In this document: positions 37,798-45,333 of the stretch, piece after piece
Layout: each line of letters starts with the position of its first letter
How positions within the stretch are numbered: position 1 is the first letter of the stretch
Assembly (NCBI RefSeq): GCF_016718685.1
Contig: NZ_JADKCX010000019.1
Location: 14,330 to 78,329 of the forward strand
Length of the DNA stretch: 64,000 nt
Direction of reading: 5' to 3'
From: Haliscomenobacter sp.
GTDB lineage: Bacteria > Bacteroidota > Bacteroidia > Chitinophagales > Saprospiraceae
Translations under genes and position numbers: made by a program
The notes under the pieces: generated by a model
What the model saw: the letters and a program-made list of their open reading frames with translations, nothing else
The model's database searches: none
Told to the model about the DNA's origin: nothing

Positions 37798-38352
37798 CTT
37801 TATGCCAGAGCTCACCGCAAGTGAGCTTCTGCTAATCTGGCACCTGAAGAAAATGGTATCTTCTTTGATGATGTCAGCCGTATAATGGGAGAATAAGTCT
37901 CGAGCGTGTCTTCCGGTCTGTATTGACTCTAGAGGGTTGATCATTAATGGGGGGGCTCTTTAAAAGGCTGGTCTGTCGCGTAACGCGATTCACTTTGCAG
38001 TGTCTTTTTTTAATGCTAGTTTAAAAAATTTTTTTGTTTAAAAATTTTTGATTGGGGGTGTTGATTTCGAATGGAAAAAATTCACACTTTCCCAAGGGTA
38101 TAACTACTTGCACAAAAATAATACAATTGCCATTTAAGATATTAAACAATTGTTGGTTTATGTTACCCTTAAAGATTATGTGGAAGAACATAAATTGCTC
38201 AGTAGTCGGATCTACAAGTTCTTGAAGGTTTTGATCCGGGCTTTATCCTGTATGATTATGTAATAGTTTCTCACAATCATGTAACACTTCGTAGTGTTTG
38301 GAGGCCAACCTTAACACGTATGAATTTTTACCGTAACGTGAATGAGCGAATT
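37798..38352. other. intergenic region, damaged or non-coding
   Basis: A perfect hairpin (AGCTCAC/GTGAGCT, 37809-37827) follows the glycosidase stop. The remainder is AT-rich with runs of T and A near 38020-38060. A short open stretch at about 38157-38266 (VYVTLKDYVEEHKLLSSRI) ends at a stop; it may be the remnant of a gene. The promoter-like element at 38280 closes the region. Nothing else is recognisable. Confidence 0.4.
38280..38314 (+). promoter_or_regulatory. shared element TGTAAC-N24-CTTAA, copy 5
   Basis: ATGTAAC, 24 bases, CTTAA: first part and spacing as in copies 1-4, but TTTG is TTAA here. It lies 39 bases before the likely ATG of the NO reductase gene, in the part of the window with most sequence damage. 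Confidence 0.5.
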
Positions 38353-40555
38353 ATGAAATCAGAGAAAAACTTTGGATTGCATTTACCCTCGTTATGGAGT
38401 GTTTCATTGCTGTTTTTAATTTAATACGGATATGAAATTTATCAACAAGCGCCTGTACCCGCAAAGGTGGTCACTACTGATAGTGAAGTTCTGTTTTCCG
38501 GGCAGGACATAAAGAAGGGCAAATATTTGGCAAAGCATGGGCGGACAAGAGGGGGGGTAGAGTATGGGGGCATGGAGCTTATTTGGCTCCGACTGGACTG
38601 CTGATTGGCTGCATCCGGGAGGCCAGAATTATGCTAAACAAATATTCAACAACAGACTTCAACCAGCGTTTTGACAAAATCAATAGTGAACAAAAAAGCA
38701 TTGGAGCAACGACTGCAAATGAAGTGCGAAAAGAAACACTTTCAGACCCAAACACTTACTGTTTCCCCTTTAAGAAAAAAGCCATTGCCCATTTAACCAC
38801 TATTACTCGGCATTGTACACTGTTGTACGGAGTTGGATCAACTTCCGGTCTGATTATCACCATTCCAAGAAATGCCGTAAAGACAGTACCCGAATGAGGC
38901 CGGATGACCAATTTCTTTTTAGGTGGCTTGGGCATGTGTAGCTGGACGGCGAGGAGAAAAAATTTCTTATACACACAATTGGCCCACCCGATGAACAAAC
39001 TAGGCAATAAACCAACGGAGACCTTATTTTGTGGACAGGCTTCAGTGTAGTGATGTTAGCGCTAGGGATCGGGATTCTAATTTTTATCGTGCTAAAACCA
39101 AAGAGGAAGAAGAAGAGGCCCTGGCTCCAATCAGAAGACCCCTTAATGCGGCAGAACTTACGCCTTCGATGAAAGCAGTTAAGAAATATTTCTGGGTAAT
39201 GAATTTATTAATCCTTCTTCCAGGTGCTAATGGGCGTAGTAACCGCACACTACGGCGTAGAAATATGGCTTTTATGGTTTCCATTGTCAGATTATTTCAC
39301 TTATGCTGTTCCGGAACCTGGCATGTCCGGCTTGCTATTTTGTAGTTGCTACAGCGTGGTTTGGCTGAGTTGTGTATTGGGCCATCGCTGTCGGCGTTGG
39401 TCAAAATTTTCAAAAGCTAGGTGTAAATTTTTCTTTTTGACGCACTATTGGTCATCAGTGCTGGGCTCCGTGGCCATGGCCGGTGGATGGGCTAATGCAA
39501 AGAAGGCTCCGGTTTTGTAAGCAATTTTTGTTTTGGACATCAGGGCTAGAATATGTTGACCTGGGCAGATTTTAGCAAATATTTCTATTGGTAGGATTAC
39601 TGCTTTAGTTATTGTTGATGATTCATCCAATTATCCCAGTGATCAGACGAAAACCGAAGAAAAGCATTTACCCCGATCCTGTTCCTTGTTTCCCTGTACG
39701 GCCTTGCCCCTTTTTATCCGGCAGGATTAAGTAATAGGGACGACAAGCCAATTTAGAGTTGCAGAATAATGGCGTTGGTGGGTTTGTTCTGCCTATTGGA
39801 GGTAGAAAGGATTTTAAGTATTTGCAGCGATAAAGTCGCTTCCCTTCCTTTTTTAAGTCTAGGTTTATTGCAAACCAAAGCCGCCTAAGTAGTGTGTTGT
39901 TTGCCTACCATCATCTCTTTCTAACAGGTGGTATTCTCAGGAACATTTCATCACCTGTGTTTTGCGAAGCACCTAAGGAAGTCATAGCTCTTGGTGCAAC
40001 TTTAGGCATTGGAAATAGTTCCATTGATCTTAATTGGCTTTGACTTTTCACAATTACAGACTGAGCAATGGCAACCAAAATGGCTAAAGATTACAAGTGG
40101 CCATGCCTATTTTTATCCGTTTCTTTCCTGGAATTTTCCTTGGTGCTGGTATCTTTGCGGTTTGTAATAGGCCCTGATTGCTTTGTACTATATCCGGGTT
40201 TAAGTAACGGCGGTTCACGGACATCCACTTTATTCGGGTATATGGAATGCTGGGTATTAGATTGATGCTATTCGTATTTAAGAAGTTTGTACACAAATGT
40301 TAAAATGGAATGAAAAATTGTGGCCATTTCTTTCTGGTCGATTAACCTCGGTTTGTGGTAATGGTCTTGTAGTTGCTCCGATTAGTTTCTGCAAACAGTA
40401 GCCAGTATTAACAAAGGGGAATGTGGTATGCCCGTTCGGCTGAGTTTATGCAACTGCCACACATGTACGTCTTAAAATGGCTTCGGGTTGTAGGTGATAC
40501 TGTTTTTAGCATTGGAACAGTGACACTTTGTTGGTTTGTTTTTCAGTTTAGATAG
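38353..40555 (+). pseudogene. norZ: quinol-dependent nitric oxide reductase (qNor), heavily frameshifted
   Basis: Reading across frames gives qNor in order: EKNFGLH-like start, YEIYQQAP, VTTDSEVLFSGQDIKKG, SMGGQ-like, GAYLAPDWTADWLH-like, LIMLNKYSTTDFNQRFDKIN, ELTPSMKAVKKYFWVMNLLI, GVVTAHYGVE, WHVQLAIF-like, VNFLF, FGHQGYEYVDLGRF-like, FHHLYF-like, EVMALGATF, HGHTALFGVYGMLG-like, and MWYARSAEFMQLPHMYVLKW near the end, stopping at 40553-40555. The heme and FeB histidines are in these blocks. The enzyme reduces NO to N2O with quinol at the inner membrane, as a detoxification step. More than fifteen indels are needed, with substitutions too, so exact limits are uncertain. Confidence 0.7.
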
Positions 40556-40623
40556 ACCAAGTAAAAGACAGGAATCGAACTAGTTCCCTGAGGAATCACA
40601 CAACAATAAAACACTACAATACC

Positions 40624-41033
40624 ATGGAAAATGATCCTTGATGCACCTACCCAACGTCCGGAGAAGACAATCAGAGTGGTAAGGCCCCACTGGTGAGAAA
40701 TGGACTAGAATAAGGTCATCGCCCAAAAATAAAGGGTGAAACAACTTGGACAAGCGACCGCAACGCGAGTTACCATTTTCAAATCAAGAAACCATGCAAT
40801 GGCTCATGGGCCTGCAAAACTTCCGAACTGAAACCGCATACATTAAATGGGATGATTAGTGTTCAAGTATTGGAAGGAAAAATAAACTTCGTTGCGGAAC
40901 AACAAACATCATTGATTGAAAAGGGCAAATGATTGCATTACATGAAACTTATTACCCATAGTGTTTTTAGCATTGATAGAAACCTTTTTTGCTTACTCTT
41001 GCGATGACCAAAAATAGAAAATTAGAAAACTAA
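40624..41033 (+). pseudogene. cupin-domain protein, frameshifted
   Basis: Starts at ATG 40624 (MENDP). The core is seen in the later half as SELKPHTLNGMISVQVLEGK, then INFVAEQQTSLIEKGQMIAL and HE, a cupin strand set with the metal-site histidine, and a shifted end HSVLAIDETFFLLTLAMTKN. Three or more indels are needed. Small cupins of this type often sit beside NO-stress genes; metal and role are unknown. Confidence 0.55.
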
Positions 41034-41041
41034 AATTACAA

Positions 41042-41155
41042 ATGCGGATTTCCGTTGACGGATATGTTGCAGGACCAAATGGTGAAGAAGACTGGGACCT
41101 AAAGTCAGACGAAATGCATCCAACACCTAACCACAAATGTTCAAAAAACTACTAG
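41042..41155 (+). pseudogene. fragment of dihydrofolate-reductase-like (RibD C-terminal) protein
   Basis: The 37 codons read MRISVDGYVAGPNGEEDWDL then SDEMH. This is the beginning of RibD_C/dihydrofolate-reductase-family proteins (ISVDGYVAGPNGE). The remaining 150 or so residues are absent; the frame runs into the start of the serine hydrolase gene. Probably a deletion or a false join in the assembly. Confidence 0.6.
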
Positions 41156-42321
41156 ACAACAACAAATTGGGCGGCCTCAACTGCACATTTTGGAAAGATG
41201 GTCAAGTTCTATACCAGGAAAGTTCCGGCTACAAGAATTTGGAGACGCACGAACCAATGACCATCGATGCCCTATTCAGAATTGCGTCCATGACCAAACC
41301 CATTACTTCGGTCCTCGCAATGATGTTGTGGGAAGAGCAAAAATTAGATTTGCAGGACCCGATCACCAAATGGTTTCCGCAGTTTAGGAACATGCAAGTC
41401 CTAAAAAACCAGCAGGGCGAATTCGAGGCTGCCAAGCGACTCATCACCGTCCTTGATTTACTCACCCATCGCGCAGGTTTGTACAGTGAATTTCAGCAAG
41501 GAAAACTTAGAGTCGACTACCGTAGGGTTTTAGGAGGCGACATTGATTCGGAATTGACCAATGAACAATGGATCAATGGATTGGCGAGTTTACCCTTGGT
41601 CAATCAGCCGGGTGAACTGTTCAATTACGGCAAATCAACCGATTTATTGGGTATACTCATCTCAACCATCGAAGGGAAATCACTGGGCAAAGTAATGGAA
41701 GAAAAAATATTCCGTCCACTGGCCATGGCCGATACCTTTTTTGAAGTTCCCAATCACAAAAAAAGCAGATGTGCCTCGAATTTTGGGTATGACGAATCGG
41801 GAAATTTGGTAAACCTTGAAACCGTTCCCTTACAAATGGCTTTTAAAGAACGCCCCAGTGGTTTGGAGTTTGAATCAGGCAGTGGGGGACTTTGGTCCAC
41901 CGTCGGCGACTATTTGAAATTTGCCACCCTTTTTGTACAAAACGGAAGTTCAAATGGCATTCAAATCTTAAAACCGGAAACCATTGACTACATGTGTTCC
42001 AACCAATTGACCGCCGCTCAAAGAGAACAGTCCACATTGATGGGGACACCCATGTTTAGGGAGCATTATGGCTTTGGTTTGGGGCTTGCGGTGGTATTGA
42101 AAGAAACCCAATACGGCTCCATTCCTTGCGCGGGCTCAATTGGCTCCGTTGGTTGGCCAGGTGCATATGGTGGTTGGTGGTCCGCCGACCCCACGAAAAA
42201 AACCATTTCCATATTTTTAACGCACAGCATGACCGAACCAAACCAACTTGCCCAAGGTATTGGATTTGAATTGTATGAGGCCATTGATATTTTTGCGAAT
42301 TATTGCAGAGCACATAGTTAA
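41137..42321 (+). CDS. class C beta-lactamase-related serine hydrolase, N-terminus shortened
   Basis: A 394-residue protein without signal peptide in the visible sequence. SxxK motif: FRIASMTKPITSVLAM. Second motif region: LFNYGKSTDLLGILIS, of the EstB-like Y-G/S type. C-terminal GWPGAYGGWWSADPT is the third-motif region. The frame begins with MFKKLLDNNKLGGLNCTFWK; homologues normally have some 20-30 more residues, and a stop lies just upstream at 41128. Since a cut RibD-like fragment overlaps the start, the first part may be lost. Expected activity is an esterase or peptidase of this family; substrate unknown. Confidence 0.8.
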   Translation: MFKKLLDNNKLGGLNCTFWKDGQVLYQESSGYKNLETHEPMTIDALFRIASMTKPITSVLAMMLWEEQKLDLQDPITKWFPQFRNMQVLKNQQGEFEAAKRLITVLDLLTHRAGLYSEFQQGKLRVDYRRVLGGDIDSELTNEQWINGLASLPLVNQPGELFNYGKSTDLLGILISTIEGKSLGKVMEEKIFRPLAMADTFFEVPNHKKSRCASNFGYDESGNLVNLETVPLQMAFKERPSGLEFESGSGGLWSTVGDYLKFATLFVQNGSSNGIQILKPETIDYMCSNQLTAAQREQSTLMGTPMFREHYGFGLGLAVVLKETQYGSIPCAGSIGSVGWPGAYGGWWSADPTKKTISIFLTHSMTEPNQLAQGIGFELYEAIDIFANYCRAHS

Positions 42322-42434
42322 GCACCTTCTCTTGTTGGAGTTCTTGCGGAAGCGGGAGGAAGAGTAAGAATGTATAAAATGGCATTTTCGATTACCCTTT
42401 AAAAGTGTACTCAAAAATAAAGTACAAAACGCCA

Positions 42435-42442
42435 TATCTTTG
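42435..42442 (+). promoter_or_regulatory. probable -7 element TATCTTTG of the PH-domain gene
   Basis: Exact TAnnTTTG match, 85 bases before the ATG at 42527. The upstream part lacks a TTTG at the usual distance, and it does not carry the TGTAAC-N24 signal. Confidence 0.4.
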
Positions 42443-42526
42443 TACAAATGGTCAAAATAGGTCACACTTCAAGATCAATGAAATCATTGAAGAAAGTGGG
42501 AAAAATCAACCAAACTACTTAACGAA

Positions 42527-42943
42527 ATGTCCACAATCTACCCTTCCAAAATCGGTCTTGAACTCCTGCTCCCGATCCTCTTCATTTTTCTAAGCACGGG
42601 TACCCTCATGGTCACATCCAAGTCCTGGCTCGGATTATTGACCATTTTGGCAGTATTGGCCTTCATCCTACACCTTTTTTTAAACACTTACTACACCATC
42701 GAAGGCCATCAATTGACAGTCAAATCCGGCTTCTTGTACCATTCGACCATCGATATCCATACCATTACCAAGGTTTCCGAAACCAATAACCTGCTCAGCT
42801 CCCCCGCGATTTCGCTGGATCGTTTGGAAATCCGTTACGCTGCACACAACGGCGTGCTCATTTCCCCACGGGAAAAACAAGCTTTTTTGGATCATCTCCT
42901 CCAGATCAATCCCGAGATCAGTATCCAGTACAAGAAAAGATAA
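42527..42943 (+). CDS. PH-domain (bPH) membrane protein
   Basis: Two N-terminal membrane helices (GLELLLPILFIFLSTGTLMV; LGLLTILAVLAFILHLFL) are followed by a small bacterial PH-like domain: YYTIEGHQLTVKSGFLYHST, IDIHTITKVSETNNLLSSPA and LDRLEIRYAAHNGVLISPRE. The order matches DUF1200/bPH_4-type proteins. It probably faces the cytoplasm with its PH-like domain; the binding partner is unknown. Its stop is three bases from the end of the convergent GH130-like gene. Confidence 0.8.
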   Translation: MSTIYPSKIGLELLLPILFIFLSTGTLMVTSKSWLGLLTILAVLAFILHLFLNTYYTIEGHQLTVKSGFLYHSTIDIHTITKVSETNNLLSSPAISLDRLEIRYAAHNGVLISPREKQAFLDHLLQINPEISIQYKKR

Positions 42944-42946
42944 AAT

Positions 42947-44044
42947 CTATTCCGATACCGCCACCCCCACAAACGAATCCGCCGTCCCATAATACAACCA
43001 CCACTTCCCTTTGAAATAAACCAGTCCTTCAGCAAAAGTTGTCCCTGCCGAGTATTGTCCACTCACTTCGTGGGGCAAACTGGGTTTTATAAACGGCTCG
43101 TCCAGGCGGCGCAGCATTTTTTCAGGATTGCTGGCGTCAAAAGTAACCCGGCCTACCGAGTAAGTGCCCTTGGGCAGTTTGGGATCCGCCTTCTCGTCGG
43201 TGCTGTTGCGGCCATTGTAAAAGAGGTTGATTTCGTTGTTGATGATGATGGCCGGGGGGCCACACTCGGTCAGGCTGCTGTCGAACATACCCGGGCGGGT
43301 ACGGATGACGGCCTTGAGTTCCGTTTTTTCGTCCACGGCGGGGTACCAATCGTAAAGGTTTTCCGACCAGGCCAGGTTGACAAACAATTCGCCCCAGTAC
43401 ATCCAGTACTTGCCGTTAATTTTGGCCAATACTTGTTTGCCTTTGACCATTTTGGTGACCATGGAGCCCGATTTGCAGGCCATGTCCAGGAATTTTCCGT
43501 TGTAGGCTTTGGCAAAGGCAGGGCCTTTCTTTTCCCAGGTTTCGAGGTCTTTGGAAAAAGCAATGCACAAACGAGGCGTTTTGTAATTCCAGGCGGTATA
43601 GGCCACTACGTACTGCCCATCTTCAGTTTGGGCCAAGCGGGGATCTTCACAACCGCCGGGGAAATCGTATTGGTTTTGGTCATCGTTATCGGGGTATAGA
43701 ACGGGCTTGGGGTGTTTGGTGAAATGGATGCCATCCGTGCTCTCCGCCAAACCCAGGCGTGAAGTACGCCCACCCAAATGCGCAGCGGGATTGTCTTCGC
43801 AGCGGTACAGTAAAAACACCTTGCCATCTTTGACAATGGCGCCGGGATTGAACACATCCGCCCTTTGCCAACGCACCGTTTGTTTTTTGACGGGGTCAAA
43901 AAAAGTAAAACTGGAATCGGCCTTTAAAATGGGATTTTCAGCGGGTTTGTAAAAAGACAACTTTTCCAGACCGCTGTGCATCTTTTGGACAGCACAGGCT
44001 GAAAACTGTAGAGCAATGAGTAGAAAAAGGCCGAACTTGCGCAT
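42947..44044 (-). CDS. GH130-like beta-propeller lipoprotein
   Basis: From ATG 44042-44044 a lipoprotein signal ends QFSAC (Cys about residue 17). The rest is a five-bladed propeller: RADVFNPGAIVKDGKVFLLY, SRLGLAESTDGIHFTKHP, GGCEDPRLAQTEDGQYVVAY, AFSKDLETWEKKGPAF, CGPPAIIINNEINLFYNG and SAGTTFAEGLVYFKGKWWLY. GGCEDPRL resembles the conserved Asp motif of GH130 mannoside phosphorylases and mannosidases. As a lipoprotein it would act on mannosides in the periplasm or at the surface. The exact activity is open. Confidence 0.8.
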   Translation of the reverse strand: MRKFGLFLLIALQFSACAVQKMHSGLEKLSFYKPAENPILKADSSFTFFDPVKKQTVRWQRADVFNPGAIVKDGKVFLLYRCEDNPAAHLGGRTSRLGLAESTDGIHFTKHPKPVLYPDNDDQNQYDFPGGCEDPRLAQTEDGQYVVAYTAWNYKTPRLCIAFSKDLETWEKKGPAFAKAYNGKFLDMACKSGSMVTKMVKGKQVLAKINGKYWMYWGELFVNLAWSENLYDWYPAVDEKTELKAVIRTRPGMFDSSLTECGPPAIIINNEINLFYNGRNSTDEKADPKLPKGTYSVGRVTFDASNPEKMLRRLDEPFIKPSLPHEVSGQYSAGTTFAEGLVYFKGKWWLYYGTADSFVGVAVSE

Positions 44045-44116
44045 GTTGAATAGGTTTTGCAACGAATGTAGGCATAAACTTCTCAACTCCTCAACTTCTC
44101 CACCAAATCAATACCA

Positions 44117-44519
44117 ATGATCATCGAACACCTGGCCATCTGGACCCAAAACTTGGAAGCACTAAAGGATTACTACATACAATACTTTGGTGCCCAGCCC
44201 AATGACAAGTACACCAATGTTCAAAAACAGTTCCAGAGTTATTTTTTGAGCTTTGCTTCGGGCGCACGCCTGGAACTGATGAGTCGACCCGATATTCCCC
44301 GCAAATGCCAACGACCCGGTGAAGGCTCAATACCTGGGCTTGATTCATTTCGCCTTTGGAGTAAATACGATGGCAGAGGTGGATCAAAAAGTGGAGGAAC
44401 TGCGTGCGGCGGGTTTCCCGATCCTGAGTGGGCCGCGCAAAACGGGGGATGGGTATTATGAGTTTGAAACCTTGGACCCGGATAACAATCGGATTGAAGT
44501 GTCGACTTTGTATCGGTAG
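44117..44519 (+). pseudogene. VOC-family (glyoxalase-like) protein, one-base insertion
   Basis: First frame: MIIEHLAIWTQNLEALKDYY, FLSFASGARLELMSRPDIP. From there the frame is wrong because of one extra C in the run at 44288-44292. Removing it gives IPANANDPVKAQYLGLIHFA, followed in the second frame by EVDQKVEELRAAGFPILSGP and YYEFETLDPDNNRIEVSTLY, the standard ending. The VOC metal ligands (H5 and E of LELMSR, H and E of the second half) are present. Small VOC proteins include glyoxalases and resistance proteins; no specific function is assigned. Confidence 0.8.
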
Positions 44520-44538
44520 TGCTATAATGCCAAAGCGG

Positions 44539-44797
44539 CATGATGGGAACGCGGACGACGCGGATTAGGCGGATTAACGCGGATTTTGCTTTGCCTGCGG
44601 CAAAGTTTTTTTTGCCACGAATTGCACGAATTTCCACGAATTTAGGCACAAACTTCGTTTGCGCGAAAGCGCGTTAACATGAACGAAGTGAATGTCTAAT
44701 TCGTGAAAATTCGTGGCTCATTTATCCCATCACGCCTCAGGCGTGAAAAAAATCCGCGTTAATCCGCTTTATCCGCGTCGTCCGCGTTCCTATCATG
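44539..44797. repeat. large nested palindrome with CGCGGATT words
   Basis: Outer arms CATGATGGGAACGCGGACGA and TCGTCCGCGTTCCTATCATG, continued by repeated GCGGATTA/TAATCCGC words. Inside it, a second pair is built from CACGAATT words and a third from GCGC/TTCG words. About 260 bases with no coding signal between the VOC and NTF2-like genes. It is similar in build to the CGCAGAT repeat at 991. Confidence 0.8.
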
Positions 44798-44818
44798 TCG
44801 CTCTGGTTTTGCGAAGCA

Positions 44819-45253
44819 CTACGGCTGCCGCACCGCCTGCCGCGCCAACAACTTCCAGCTCGCCCCCTGCTTTTGCCAGATTTGCAGCACCAACAGTTTC
44901 ACCGACCCTGGCTTCCCCCCATCATTGATGTTCCCGGCCAATTTGTGGCGCACAATCGCCGTTTTGCCCGCCATTTTGATGCTTTGCTCCGTCAATTCCA
45001 TGGTGAGAAAGTCGGACTCACCCGTTGAAATGGCTTTCACGAGCATGGCCTTGTCTTCAATTTTACCGCTAGAGTGACCATAGCTCAACTCGGGTGCCAA
45101 GATGGCTTCCAGCCCGGCTTTGTCCGCGTCAATCATGGCCTTGCGCCAGGCTGTAACTGCATCGGCCACTTGTTGTTCCGCTTTGGACTGCGCAAAACTG
45201 CTGCCAGCCAAAGCCAGCGCAAAAAGCAGGAGGATTGATTTTTTCATTTTCAT
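44819..45253 (-). CDS. secreted NTF2-like (DUF4440) protein
   Basis: Signal peptide MKMKKSILLLFALALAGSSF then AQ. The mature part of about 120 residues has the cone-shaped NTF2 fold: VADAVTAWRKAMIDADKAGL, EAILAPELSYGHSSGKIEDK, FLTMELTEQSIKMAGKTAIV and LVLQIWQKQGASWKLLARQA. Related to SnoaL-like/DUF4440 proteins; they bind small molecules, but no catalytic residues can be named. The gene is intact and 80 bases downstream of the PQQ dehydrogenase on the same strand. Confidence 0.85.
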   Translation of the reverse strand: MKMKKSILLLFALALAGSSFAQSKAEQQVADAVTAWRKAMIDADKAGLEAILAPELSYGHSSGKIEDKAMLVKAISTGESDFLTMELTEQSIKMAGKTAIVRHKLAGNINDGGKPGSVKLLVLQIWQKQGASWKLLARQAVRQP

Positions 45254-45333
45254 GTATTGTTTATAGTTGTTAAGACGAATGGGGGGTACGTATACTAAAC
45301 TTCAAAAGTTTAATAAACGTACCATTTGAATCA

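Noticed and set aside
37798..38352. A hypothetical gene between the glycosidase and qNor
   Set aside because: Only about 36 open codons can be found and no start is convincing; it was left as an intergenic region.
43055..43699. Plus-strand frame of 214 codons opposite the GH130-like gene
   Set aside because: Shadow of the minus-strand gene, which has a lipobox and conserved propeller motifs.
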